In this document: piece after piece, positions 12,608 through 24,599 of the stretch
How the letters are laid out: each line of letters starts with the position of its first letter
Numbering within the stretch: the first letter of the stretch is position 1
NCBI GenBank assembly: GCA_000708835.1
Contig: DF236958.1
Span: forward strand, 185,006-249,005
Source of the DNA: Klebsormidium nitens
Lineage: Eukaryota; Streptophyta; Klebsormidiophyceae; Klebsormidiales; Klebsormidiaceae
Direction: 5' to 3'
Length of the DNA: 64,000 nt
The notes under the pieces: model-generated
The model's input: the letters and a program-made list of their open reading frames with translations, nothing else
The model's database searches: none
What the model was told of the DNA's origin: nothing
Translations under genes and position numbers: made by a program

Positions 12608-15600
12608 ATGGCGGATGCTGCAGGTGCGGAGGCTGGCGGGAGCGCCATTGCAGTGCCCGGCAGCGAGACGGACAAGCTGGCTGGATCGTTTGGAGGGTGA
12701 GTTTGGGTTGCGCAACTTAAGAAACAACGTTCTTTGCCCAATGGCAGAATTTGGTAATGGTGGCTTTTGCTGGTTTTTAATTGCTTACTTTTTCCACAGC
12801 AGCAGCAAATGTGGTCCCACTTTTTGCTGTCAAGGTGGCTTATTAGACCCTGTCGAAGTTATTTTTGATGCGCCACCAATTGTAGATTGAGGCTTTTAAA
12901 TCCTGAAAGTGGTGCTGGTGCGATGGCTGGAATCAGTGCACCACCTAATACGAAGGGTTTTCAAAGGGATTGGGAACGTTTTTGCAAGCCAACTAGTGCT
13001 CTCAAGGCTGTATTCAAATGCATATGAGGTGACCCAATTGTCCTGACCAATCACGGCAGATTTCTACTTTTGCTGCTGATTTGTCTGGCATTCATTTGTA
13101 CGGTAGCCTTGTGATCGAAGCTTTTTGTGAGTGTCCCGGGGTCCATTCCTCGGTTATTCATGTCTAACTTTTCAGTCAGCTTGCAATCCCTGCTCTCCAT
13201 AAAAAAGGTGAAATGGGTGACTTTGCCTATAGGAACAGACTTGTCCGGCATCACCGGGGGGCTCAAGACAGACGGAGAACGTCTTGAATATCGTCACTCC
13301 CGCTCATGTGGAGTCCCGTATGGGTTTTGGGTTCTCTGGATTGTTACTATTGTATCTTTCGGACAAGCAAGAGGGGAAATGAAAAAGACTCCATTCTGGT
13401 TGCAAAATCTCACTTTAATGGATTCCGACTTCGTTGAGAGCGGCTTAACGTTGTCCAAACAGCGCTGTCTTTCTTTCATCGCTGAGCAGATTCCTCATTA
13501 TTCCCTCTTCATTCATCTGCAGGCTCTCAATCGATGAGCGCTTTGCGTTAGCCCGGAGCGTTGGGGAGGAGTGCATCCAAGAGGACGAACTTTGGAACCT
13601 GCTTCTGAAGAAGCCCACGCCCCCCGTCTGCTACGATGGGTTTGAACCCAGTGGCAGGGTCCATATTGCGCAGGTTGGTTCAGCGCAGCCTCTCCCCTCA
13701 TGTGCATCGCCTGGTTGTATGTATCTGAAGCCGTGCTGAATCAAGTCCAAATATTGCTTCCTGAACTTCTTACATTTCTGAGGTACTTGACAAAACTGCT
13801 GACTCCTAGTCGCCCTCCTGAGAGGAAAGCAAAGAGTCTCATGAATTGGACATGTGAGGCCGCCAGTTTCCTCAAAAGGGAAGCTTCGTCTGCATGATTC
13901 GGAGCCGTTTTGTGAATAGATCAGCTAGAAAGTTGATCCCACAGCTCGACAAATCTGTGAGTCAAGGGGAACATTTGGTCGGACTGCAGAGCCTGTCTCA
14001 GCCATCACTCAGACTCTTTAAAATGATCAAGGTGTGTCCATGGCTCAGCCCGCGGAAGGACATCGAGTGACTTCGATCGCCGTTTTATGGGGTGAAAACA
14101 GAGTTGAAGAGTCAAGCTACGAGATGACTTCGACCCTGAGCTGCCTATTTCCGGGTAGTGAAGGGGGCTGCTCAGGTCCCTAACAGTTCTCGGCTTCTTC
14201 CCGCATTTTGTGGAAGGCAGTGACATCAAACGCCGCTCCACTAGTGATTGTGATGACCGACCTTATGTCAGCGAAACTCTTAACTGACCGCAGAAGGTTT
14301 CTCTGAACGCGGATGAAGCCAGAAAACAAGAATTCGCTTCCACCTCCGTGCAGGGCGTGATGAAGGCGTTGAACGTAAACAAGCTGACGAAGGCGGGGTG
14401 CATATTCAAGTTCTGGGTGGCGGACTGGTTCGCGCAGCTCAACAACAAGATGGGGGGCGATCTCAAAAAGATCCAGACCGTTGGGCGCTACATGATCGAA
14501 GTCTGGAAGGCCGTCGGGATGGATCTGACCAACGTACAGTTCCTATGGTCGTCGGAAGAGATCAACTCGAAGGCACACGAGTACTGGCCGCTCGTGATGG
14601 ACATCGCTCGCAAGAACAACCTCGCGCGGATCGTCCGGTGAGGCTTCGTTTGGAGAGCCTGGCGTTGAAGTGAGGTTGCAGTCCCAGTAGTGGATCGGGT
14701 AGGGTAGAATAATAGATTCTTTCGAGGAGAGAATCTCTAAATAAGTGTTCGTGTCGCGGTTGGTCTTTTTCGAGAAAGCTCCATTTTCTTACTTCGGCCC
14801 AGGTCGAGAGGTACAGCAGTATTGCCGACCCGCTGATTGTCTCCACGTTGTTCTTTGGAGCCTGCTCGAGTTGGACGTCAGGAGTGAAGATCCACGACGG
14901 TGTATATTCGGTACAATGCTGAGCCTTCTCTCGACCAAGCGTCCGCCAAAATTACCTCTGCCGGTTTGACGCTTACAGGCTTTTGCAATACTACCGTTCA
15001 TGTTGCGATCGAACTTGGGCTAATTGTCAGCGATCCTTGGATCAGAACGACGAGATCTCTCGTTCAGTCCCTCAATAATTCTCACATTCCGATCGGCCGT
15101 TTCTTGCAGAGACCGAAGGCCGATCTTCGGGATCACCTGTATTCAGAAAGTAAGAATATTTGCAGTCGTCTCTCTTCAACCGTACCGTCCATGGTTGCAG
15201 GTGTTCGCAAATTATGGGGCGGAATGAGAAGGACGACCTGTCGGCTGCGCAGATCCTGTACCCCTGCATGCAGTGCGCAGACATCTTCTTCCTTAAGGTA
15301 GGTGCGGTTCATTCACGCTTCTGCTGCGTCACTGGCCGCTTGAGGTCGGAAGAAGAAGCAGAGGAATGAAGAAAGTTCCCTCCTGAAGTGGAGCACCTTG
15401 TCTTAAGCGATCAGCACCACGGGGGTTAAAGGTGTCGGACGTTACATCAGCAAAGGGATCTAGAATGCAATCGTTCTTCGCGCAGTACAACGGGGATATG
15501 GTAGTAGAGATGCGTGGTGGCTCCCAACTCTCACGAAATTAAGGACGCTAGTCAAGATCGCTCGAAATCTGGCTTGGACGGTCTACCGTGCCAGTAAGCA

Positions 15601-18600
15601 AAAATGGAAGTCATTGGACATAGGTATTCACTATTGTAGGCTGACATGTGCCAAGTGGGCAGAGACCAGCAACTGATCATTCTTGCCTCGGACTAGCGAC
15701 GATAGTTCGCTTAGGTTTATATTGCCAGTACGCTCAAGTAGTATAATCAATTCCTGCAGGCGGACATTTGCCAGCTGGGCATGGACCAGCGCAAGGTGAA
15801 CATGCTCGCGCGCGAGTACTGCGACGAGATCAAGCGCAAGAACAAGCCCATCATTTTGAGCCACCACATGCTGCCCGGGCTGCAGCAGGGCCAGGAGAAG
15901 ATGTCCAAGAGCGACCCCAACTCGGCCATCTTCATGGAGGACTCCGAGGTCAGAAACTGGTGAAATGGAGCTTTCTTCTCGTCTTTCTGGATCTTTCCCT
16001 ATAGTCTGGGGGGTTCCAAAGAGCGACCTCAACTCTTCACGGAGGCCTCCGAGGTCAGGTGCATTGAGTTTACACCTTTTAGAAACTGGCAAAGTGCTTC
16101 CATTTTGTCCCCTCGTCTTAACGAACGTTTGCGGACTTTGGGTAACTGAGAGCGACCCTAAGTCAGCCATTTCCAGGGATCTCTCCGAGGTTAGACGCTG
16201 TTGAGTTAAGGGCTTTTTCGAAACCCGCGGATCACGGTTTATGTGTCCCCACGTCTTCGTAAGTGTTTGCGAACGTCTTGCTGTCCAAGAGCGACCCCAA
16301 CGCCATCTTCATGGAGGACTCCGAGGTCAGATGTTTTGGCTATCTCTCTCTCCTTTCTGAAGTACTCATCCTCTTCTTCGTTTCTTCGTATCGGACTTTT
16401 TGGCAGTACGAAAATGGACCTGATGGTCAGGACAATCTGAGTGGGTCTTGATTGGATTGCGGGGGCTGCTAAGCACCGCCAAATTTTGGGACACTTTGAT
16501 GTCGCAGAGGCTGGTGTCTTCTTGCTGATCGCATAGGCTTTCATAGCCAAACTTCCAGTCTGCTTTGCAGGGGCCCGGACTATAGCTTGTCACGAAGCAA
16601 GCCGGAAACCAACAATGAAATTTGTATCTCTTAACTTCGTCAATACCGAAGATGGTTCCTAGCTTTGACCGGTCTCGAGGAGCCGTTTCAGCTGGTGGTT
16701 TTCCGCATCTGAGGATGATAGACTGTGCGGGCAGGGAATCAACACGGAAATATCCAGACTTGAAAACCCCGGACTTTCGCAGGCGGAAGTGAACGTCAAG
16801 ATCAAGAAGGCGTACTGCCCGCCAGGGGTGATCCAGGGCAACCCCATCTTTGAGTACGTAAAGTTCGTCCTCATACCCTGGTCGGGGAAACTAAACGTGG
16901 TGCGAGCGGAGGAACACGGCGGGAACAAGTGAGTCGCAGCCGCTTGACATAAGTGCTGATTTTAACCACGTACTTTATCCTGACTTGCTTTTTTCTGCTG
17001 TCTCCTCTTTCTCGGGCGAGCGTTTCGTTCTGAGCGTTTTGGTTCTTGTGTAAGTTCCTGGTTTCGACATTCAGTTTCCAAAGCGGACTTGGACTGCCGC
17101 GCGAGGAGGAGCACAGTGGGAACAAGTAAGGTGCAGCCGCTTGACGATGCTTTCTTCTCGTCCCCAACGGCTACCCTGGTGTCGCTCTCTTCGGTTCGTC
17201 GCTTGGCAATGAGCTTGTCGCTTCGGCACTCTGGACGGACCAATTGGGAGACGCATAAAGCAGTACCGGTTTTATGTTGGATTTCGGCCATTTTAAATCA
17301 GGTCATACCCGGGGAATGCGTGCGGTTGTTTGAGAGTTCAGGTTCGGTACTGATGCGGAGCACGTGGTTCGTGGGTTCATGGGTTCAGGGTTTCAGTTTG
17401 TTTGAGCTCGGGGAATGAATCTATCATAGGCTTCACTCGAGACTTGTGTGCCATGGCGGAGCAGTTCGGAGCCAACTCTGTAGGCGTGGCCTGCTTGTCG
17501 CATATTCTCCTTTTGCGTTTCTCTTTCATGGCCCTTTGGACTCTGGCTTTGAGCGTCATCCTTTTCACCTTGGGAAGAAGGATCAGAGACCTACGGCCAG
17601 CCGAGTCATTGCGGCCATCCTTTTGTTTCTGGCCCTTATCGGGTTTCAACATCTCGTCGTTATGGGGAGGTTCATCGAAAGGGACGCCGCTTCTCCTGCC
17701 CTAAGCGTTGAGCTTGGCATTACAGCGGCGATGAGGACAGCGGTACTCGTTATCGGACGTTCTCGTACTCGGAACATTGCTGATGCTTATTTTGAATTGA
17801 CGTGGCCCGCGTCAAATGTCAATGATGCTCACTCGATTACAGAAATTCTCGAGGGGTCTGAGCTCGGGGATGTGTCGGGCCGGCCTGCGAACACAAACGA
17901 GTCTAGAATGCGGAGTCAAATTGAATCATGTGCTGCTTTCACGAGCTGGCAATACACATGAATTTCGGGAGTTCTGTGCGGCCAACTTCAGTACCGACGT
18001 CGAAAGTTGACATTGAACAATGCACGCTTCATGTCGAGCTCGGGTGCCGTATCTGACGCACTCAGCCTGCAAGTAGCAGCGTTCTCCCGGCCTTCTCTGC
18101 AGTAGCGCGTTCGTCATTGAAGACGATAGATACGAAGTGCATCACAACAAAAGACTGCATTCCAGTGGGTGATCTCGTTTTGCTCATGTCAAAGTACGTT
18201 CCTTGCAGAACTTACACGGATATTGCGGAAGTCGAAGCGGACTACACGGCAGGGTCGCTCCATCCGGGGGACCTGAAGTCCGCGCTCTCGAGGGGGTTGA
18301 ACGAGATCTTGCAGGTCTGGCTCTAGAGTTTTAGGGTTTCAGGGTTTTCTTCTCGCTCTTCATTCTGCAGCCCGCTGCTTGACGAACTGCACATGCTTCT
18401 GCAGAAGGCCAAAACGCAGGCCCTGGTTCTTTTTATCCACCCACAAAGCTCTACACTCCAGGAAGGATTTAGTAGCGCGAGGCTGCGCGACACGTGTCCG
18501 TAGTTGTTCGGTTGACTGTACTGGAGCTCTTCTGTAAAGCAGCCATCGATTCTCATCAGTGAGAAGTAGCCTCGAGCCAATCCAATGTGGTCATACAACA

Positions 18601-18999
18601 GCGCCGTTGTCAGGCCTCTGCCAAAGTTTCGGAAGCCAGATTGTACACTTGAGTGGGAGTATGTGTTGGTCCAAGTATTACCAGCACGTTTTGCATTGAG
18701 AGGCAGATTTGTCCAAAAATATGCGACCAATTTAGATGAACAGCGCGTGACGCTTGATTGCTTTCCTTCTGCAGCCCGTACGAGACCACTTTCAGAAGGA
18801 CCCGGAGGCCAAGAAGCTGCTTACGCAAGTAAAGGCAAGCTTGGCAGCATTACACCGTCAAAAACCTGTGAAGAGAAGATGCAGATCTCCTCCAAACGTT
18901 CTAGGACCGGCTATCATTCTCGCTCTTAAGGTGTTGAGTGCCATGGGGCTTGCATTCGCAGTCGTCATATTGATCAGGGCCAGGCTAAGCGCAGGATAA
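12608..18999 (+). CDS. Cytosolic-type tyrosyl-tRNA synthetase with C-terminal membrane tail
   Basis: Eight exons: 12608-12696, 13523-13673, 14354-14637, 15201-15297, 15760-15948, 16783-16928, 18209-18314 and 18775-18999, all in phase, 428 aa. It charges tRNA-Tyr with tyrosine using ATP (class I synthetase). Visible: CYDGFEPSGRVHIAQ with the HIGH-type motif (about residues 74-80), LNNKMGGDLKKIQTVGRYM, DIARKN, PCMQCADIFFLK, and KMSKSDPNSAIF (KMSKS at 254-258). This is the eukaryotic/archaeal form. After the usual family end (LLTQVKA) the last exon continues into a basic stretch (KPVKRRCR) and a hydrophobic segment of about 24 residues (398-421) just before the stop, so the enzyme may be tail-anchored. 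Start ATG 12608 has the only suitable short N-terminal frame. Introns around exons 5, 6 and 8 hold exon-end copies. Confidence 0.95.
15633..15690 (+). repeat. Ghost copy of the start of TyrRS exon 5
   Basis: This lies 127 bases upstream of the real exon start (15760) and repeats acceptor plus exon start: GTAG then GCTGACATGTGCCAAGTGGG against CAG then GCGGACATTTGCCAGCTGGG. The similarity runs on through AGACCAGC. It keeps an AG acceptor. Confidence 0.75.
16012..16328 (+). repeat. Array of three ghost copies of the end of TyrRS exon 5
   Basis: The end of exon 5 (15898-15948, including KMSKS and the GAG/GTCAG donor) recurs at 16012-16058, 16143-16194 and 16280-16328. All keep AGAGCGACC and CCGAGGT(C/T)AG. 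The farthest copy is the best: it differs from the exon by little more than a 3-base deletion and keeps frame (SKSDPNAIFMEDSE). Spacing is about 115-140 bases, and adjoining intron bases are also loosely similar, so the unit seems to be exon end plus donor plus intron start. Confidence 0.85.
17097..17144 (+). repeat. Ghost copy of the end of TyrRS exon 6
   Basis: The exon 6 end and the first intron bases (about 16898-16952) recur here: GGGAACAAGT, then a G-rich donor, then GCAGCCGCTTGAC in both. A fainter match lies near 17300. The copy keeps a GTAAGG donor, better than the real GTGAGT only in context. Confidence 0.75.
18361..18425 (+). repeat. Possible ghost copy of the start of TyrRS exon 8
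   Basis: TTCTGCAGCCCG at the real exon 8 acceptor (18768-18779) recurs at 18364-18375, followed by GACGA and, after a second TTCTGCAG, AAGGCCAAAACGCAGG, resembling the exon's later AGGACCCGGAGGCCAAG. It keeps the acceptor. Weaker than the exon 5 copies. Confidence 0.5.
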
Positions 19000-19994
19000 T
19001 GAGCAAGAGTGATGGTTACTGGTCACTGTAGCATCGTATATTCTGACCTTTCGTTCTGTTTGGATTTACCCGCTAAGTTAAATTGCATTGTCGCAATCGA
19101 CGAACTGCGATCGAGTCGTGTTTTCTTAGATCCCTCCAATCGGATTCCCTGCTGTGCTTTGCTGCTCGGACGACGGGAGGATTGAACAAAGCCTCCTATG
19201 TGCAGTCGTACAAGACAACCCGATGATCCAATCCAAGCGCACGCGTTGGCGATTGGGGCGGTACCTGGGAAGCGATTCCCATCGCTCGGCCCAAACGATC
19301 TGTGCATCGCTCGTTTCCTGAGCTGGTCGAAAAGACAGACTTGTCTCAGTGAGCCACGAGCGTTGATAACGTCGTTCGCTGCCGTGATAAATGAGTTTCA
19401 CTCAGGCCACGAGGTCACGTCGACTGCTGCGCAATTGCCATGCCATCCGTATGCATTCACCTTTATCTGATGCTTCGCCATCCCGAGGATCTGAGCCGAT
19501 GTTACCCTCATCGCACCGTACATGTGTTCTTTGCCGACCTTAATGCAGCTTGTTTGACGCCTCTTGTAACGCATCGTAGCGTCCAACTTTGGACAACATC
19601 TTTGATGCAGCTGGTCCAACTTCTGGCTGCAGAATGCAAGTGCATGGTTCCAGCCTACCTGCTGCGTGCAAACGCAATATCTGCAAACATCAAATTTGGT
19701 GCATCCGAACGCGCAAAATTCGCGACCATATTTTATGACAATGCCCGCATGCTTTTATAGAGGGCAGCTCCCAGTGCCGATGAACAAATGACAAATCGAC
19801 GACGGTGCTGGCATGCGATCTTAACATTAGCTGATTCAAGTCCTCCTGCCTGCGTACACATACGGCACGCCTTTCAGTGAAGCCCGTCAGGTTTCACTTG
19901 ACCACATTCACATCGCTTCAAGTGCATCTTTTGTTACTCAAGGCATATCAGACGAACGTCACGTCAAACTCAATTGCTCACTTTACGTGAACCA
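19000..19994. other. Convergent intergenic region
   Basis: About 1 kb between the stop of the tyrosyl-tRNA synthetase gene (+) and the stop of the WW-domain gene (-). It must hold both 3' UTRs. I see no gene, repeat or RNA here. Confidence 0.5.
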
Positions 19995-21627
19995 TTATTC
20001 CTCGTTCAGCCTACGATCAAAGTCTTGCAATGCCTTCTGCTCAAGGTTCCCTATCTCGCACGTTTCGCCTCCGGCCATCCCTTCTCCTTCCTTTAGCGCC
20101 GCGTTATAGACATCCCTCTGCCTGGTCAGCAGAAACTCCGCCACCGAAACACATACGCCGATACGAACCGCTTTTGATCCCCAGATTGCTGGGCAGAGAG
20201 TGCTCCGCATCAGCTCCGTACAGGTCGAGTTGGCGACCAGCCCGGCCAGAGGAAGCACCATGGTCGCCGCGAAAAGGAGCCCGGTCAAGGACCGGCTTGG
20301 GAATGGGTATCGGAAGGATGGGCCCGCGGAAGGGTGTGGGAAATAAGACCACACGGGATGAATCAAGCGCGAGCGCCGAAGGGCGCGTCCTCCAACTGAG
20401 CGCGGGGCAGAGCGCGCACACCAGGTGCAGAAGCGCGCGCGCGTCCCACTCCAGGTCGCAGTAGCGCAGCCGCGCGCGCGCGGCCGCGTGGAGGGTTCGG
20501 AGGAGCGCGCCCAGAGTTGGGAGCAGGCTGAGGGGGAGCCCGATGCAGAGGGCGGATTCGATTCGGGTCACGGGAAGCGAGAAGAAGGAACTGTACGTGC
20601 TTAGCTGGATAACGAGGAAGCCTAACGGGGGCGGCAGCGCGAGAAGGGTTGCGGTGACAGCGATCGAAACTTCTGGACCGAATCTCTGTGCGAAAGCAGA
20701 ACGGGCGCACCAGCTTATCGTTCTAAACAAGGAGAAGTACAGCCCGGTGGTGAGAACCGGGAGCACGAGCGTTCTGATCTGCTGCCACACGCCGTGAAGA
20801 GCGTAGCTCAGGATGATCCCCCAGGTATCAAATCTACTGGGCGGTTTTGGAGGGGCGGGGAGTAGGACCGGAGGATTCCACCGGGCGCTTTTAGTGGCTG
20901 TGTTGTAGTAAAAGGTCCGCCCGGTTTTGGGGTCGTGCAGATTGTGCCAGTCCGGCGGAAGGCGCGTTTCGCGGGGGCGGAACTCGCAGAGGCTGTTTTG
21001 GGCTTCGGAGCAATAAGCGACTCCTTTGAGGAAGAGAACAATGGCGCCAGACAAAAAGCTTAAGCCGGCTGGAAAGAAAGGAACCTCAATGAAACCCCCT
21101 ATCAACCCAATGTAAAGGCAAATTCCAACAGCGACGGCGGCCGTTCCGATCACCGGAGCGGAAAGGTCGCCCCCTGGGGGCACTTGGGCGGAAACGGAAC
21201 TAGGGTCTTCGACGATCATTTCAGGCTCTTCGCAAGCGGGTTCGCTAAAACCAACCCTTAACCAGCTTTCTGCGTTCGGACCCACTTCAAGTAAGCTGTT
21301 TTCTTCTGCTGCTTCGCTGAATAGAGGGCATCGGCGCAAAAGACGAAGATCACAAGCCGGCCGCGCTTTCAAGTATCGGGAATTGCTTTTGTTCAACCAG
21401 CTACTAGCCCAAGGTTCTGTGCCCACATCTATTGCTGAGACCCCCTTTCCACAAGGTATGACGCGTTGCGGTCCAGACCTACTCACGGGAAAGTTTTGAC
21501 TTGGAGAACACGAGCTGATGTTGTGCTGAAGTGCAAGTCCAACCCGCTTGGGAGACTGTCTCGAGAGCGCCCACAAGCCCTGCGCTGTGCCAGCCATCGC
21601 CACGGTAGCAACCCCCTTGCAGCTCAT
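19995..21627 (-). CDS. Probable plastid membrane protein with a WW domain, function unknown
   Basis: A long frame starts at ATG 21627, with a Ser/Arg-rich N-terminus like a plastid transit peptide. Hydrophobic segments lie at about residues 157-200, 272-305, 320-345 and 360-378. Between the first pair and the rest is a WW domain (about 223-254): LPPDWHNLHDPKTGRTFYYN...ARWNPP, with both tryptophans (228, 251) and the tyrosines present; WW domains bind proline-rich peptides. The frame then degrades into Pro/Arg-rich sequence, while another frame ending at 19995 holds a hydrophobic segment (LTGLLFAATMVLPLAGLVA) and a charged tail. A 124-base intron from 20419 to 20296 (GT...AAG) would join them in phase, giving 503 aa; this junction is inferred. 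I do not recognise the family. Confidence 0.6.
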
Positions 21628-21914
21628 CAAGGCTGCAAACGAGCTTATAGCCTTTACGTTATTCTTCGCCGATTATGTACCAGAGCTGCAACCACCGCTT
21701 CAGTCGGTTGCAAGGGCCGCTCCTCAGTACAAGAGCTGCCGGAAGCGCTGTTTCGGCGCCTCTACCTGTTCTGATGTGATCCTAAGCAAGGCACAAGACC
21801 GTACAGCGTTATGCCCGTTCTTCTTTCTCAAACTCTACACCTGAAATGGTTCTCCCTTGCCGTGTGCTACGTACGCGCGGCGGTCGTCCGTCTGGTCCGT
21901 ACCAGGGTTTGCAG
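21628..21914. promoter_or_regulatory. Divergent promoter between WW gene and unknown + strand gene
   Basis: The WW-domain gene reads left from 21627 and the next coding exon on the + strand starts at 21915, so this short region must hold promoter(s) and probably a first exon of the + gene that I could not place. No motif is claimed. Confidence 0.3.
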
Positions 21915-24599
21915 GTTTCGCGACCAGTGAGGCCAGGGCCGGTCTCGCGGCCGGCCGGCGCAAGTTCCTCGCCCAGCTTAAACCCTGTTTGTATTACGAA
22001 GAGCTACTGGAGATGGACGTTCTAAGAATGATAAGGTGCAGCGCCCCTTGTGCAGGGCCGCCGCGCCGTCTGAGCAACACGCAGCTATTCTTTGGCTGAT
22101 GCTGACCCTTCAAGGGGTTTGCATGCATTTTATCTATGGTGTCGTCAAGATCGTTTGGAGCAAAGGCGGAGGACGGCTCAAGTCAGCAGAAGCAACCTCG
22201 GAACACAGTGTGCAGACTGGACCACATGCTGGCAAGCTGCTTGACTGAGAGAGGAAGGCAAAGATGAGGAAGCCACAATCCCCGAAGAGTCGGCACTTGC
22301 TGATGTGAATACTCTATTTATGGCTTTTCCGACCAAACAGTGTCAGCTTTCCAAAATTTGAGACCCCTGCAAGAAAGGTCAGGAGGAAAAAGATGGAGAC
22401 TCCATGGCTGGCACAAGTCTGAGTGCAAACGAGCCTGTCAAAAGGACCTGAAGGAGAAACGACAATGTAAGACGTTTTGAAGAACGTCTTACTTCGGTCT
22501 GTCAGGTCATTGATGGGCTCCTTACCTGCAAACCACTTTCTTGCGGCTGATTGGATTTTGCTGAGTCAATGTTTATGTCCTTCTCAGGTTCATGTTCTTT
22601 GGTCGTCTTTCCTGACGATCGTTCCAAGACACTCACGGTTTGAACTCGTAAGCTGTGGCCCCGGCTGTAGCCCTCACAGCGTTGCACAGTTTAGCCATGC
22701 GCAAGGGGTGATTGTAGGAAGTGAGAACTTGACAGCTGCTTATACTCCAAACGGCAAGAAATATCAATGGAATGATATCGTCTAAAGCCCGTTCAGAGGC
22801 AAACAAGAACTCGTCAAGCACAACTTGATTCCGATGCTGCGGCGCCAGTCTGGATGCACAACAGGGGTGCTTAGCGGGACACGGGTGAATATCGAACTTC
22901 TTGGGTGTCTTCAAGAAGATTCCAAGGGACACCTTGCTAGCGGCCGCGTATGGTAAAGCTGATCAAGCGCTGCTTTGAGAGAATGAGAAGCTCTTTAGAG
23001 GTGGTTACCCGTTACTGTCCAGAGGAGGCTCTGTTGCGGTGGTTTTAATCAGCTCTTTCCACAGCAAGTGTCTCTTAAAAGCTCACTCTTTGTGCAGGAG
23101 GCAAGCAGGAAGTTCGCCGATTATCAAGGCAGAGAGCAGAGAGAAAGAGGAAGACGGTTTTGAGACGGTAACTTTCAGACCCTTAGCCTTCTTACGATTA
23201 GTAAGTCTCTCACTGAAAGGTTGTGTTACAGCAACAGCTTGATCATTACCTTTCGCCAGGATGGACGACGGATTGAATGATCGAAACTGTGGGAATCACA
23301 GGCCTTTTTGTCTAAAGAAAAGTGAATGCGAATCAAGACTGGTGCAGCCAAGGACGCAGAAGAGAACCATACTGAAACGTAGACCCGAAGGAAAAGCAGA
23401 ACGCTCAATTGGTTGTGCCCGCAGGCGACCAAGCAATACGCAAAAGATCTAGTGCCAAGTACGTCAGCTGAAGGGGCAGAGGCGTCCGCTTCGGCGGGAG
23501 GCGCAGGGCCTAGTACGTCAGCTATTCCGGAGGAAGGATATGACGCGCATGTATGGGAGGAAGGGCAGGACCCGCCAACGTCAAGAGCTGCCCGCTGCTA
23601 CCTTTCCTGTCTAGTTCTTCTGTTGCAAGCCTGCCAGGATTCGGAAACCGTAGCAAAAGCTGCTGTTACATGATAAGCTTCTTCCCGTAAGGGGGGATGC
23701 CCTGCTAAGGAAATAGTGCTTGTCCCCAACTGGGTCATCAGAAGGTCAAGAAAGGCTGTTCATCTTGACGCAACTGAGGGAGTGACGGGTAGATTCGGCC
23801 AGTCAGTCGCGTTGTACAATCCCTTGGTTTTAACTTTCAAGGCGTCCCTTCAGTCGCAGGGCATCTGTTAGGTAGTAAAGGGGTCTTTTGATACCGCAAA
23901 AAGTCGAGATGAAGCTGAAGAGGGGCATGCTCCAAACAGAATTTCATTCGCATGGACATCCGTAAAGGAAGGGGAATCGGAGTTTGTCTCTTATCCTTCT
24001 CTTTGAACTGCGCCTCTTCAAACCAAACAGCGATGGTGCTAATTCTCAAAATGTCAGGGCTACCCATTTGTGCATGGAGCATACTGATAAGACGGAAGCT
24101 CATCACTTAAGGTCAAGGCAGACCCGATGCACGGTGTGAAACTATATTGGAACATCTCAGCTCACGACGCGCGCATTGGATGAGTCACAGTTTTGCGACA
24201 TGACAAATTCGGGGGTTTTGCTGTGCTCGACGTTTCTGAAAGCAGGCAGAATAACGATGGCCGCCTTTGTGCAGGCCCTACTTTATTGACGGTTACGTAA
24301 AGTAAGCAGTCGAATCAAGCAGATAATTTCGGATACTACAAATTGGGGAGGGAGAGGAACGTGATGTTGCTAATGCATTTGAGCGACCAGGAAGTATACT
24401 ACTTTGGAGAGTTTCGGCCCAACTACGGGTAAGTGATCAAGGAAAGTGAGTCTGTCTAGTTCTTCCAAAGCCTTGCTTCTCGGAGGAATATCTTTCCACC
24501 CTCAGCTTTGACATCCTGTGTTTAACGCGGGGTCCAAAGAGCTTGCTGGCTACCTTGAGTCAATCTTGGCTTTCGGCGTCAGAAAGGCCTCACACGTAG
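21915..24599 (+). CDS. Multi-exon gene of unknown function (5' end not found)
   Basis: Five exons join in consistent phase: 21915-22035, 23098-23167, 23425-23550, 24310-24428 and 24506-24599 (TAG 24597-24599). Only one frame is open across 24310-24428, and its donor (GTAAGT) and the next acceptor (pyrimidine tract then CAG) are strong. The deduced product has a helical start (RKFLAQLKPCLYYEELLEMD), an acidic low-complexity middle rich in Ser/Ala/Glu, then KLGRERNVMLLMHLSDQEVY and YFGEFRPNYG, then a short tail. No Met start is available in frame before 21915, so a first exon is missing. No domain is recognised. A competing frame at 24518-24769 is also open, so the last exon is the least sure. 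Confidence 0.4.
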
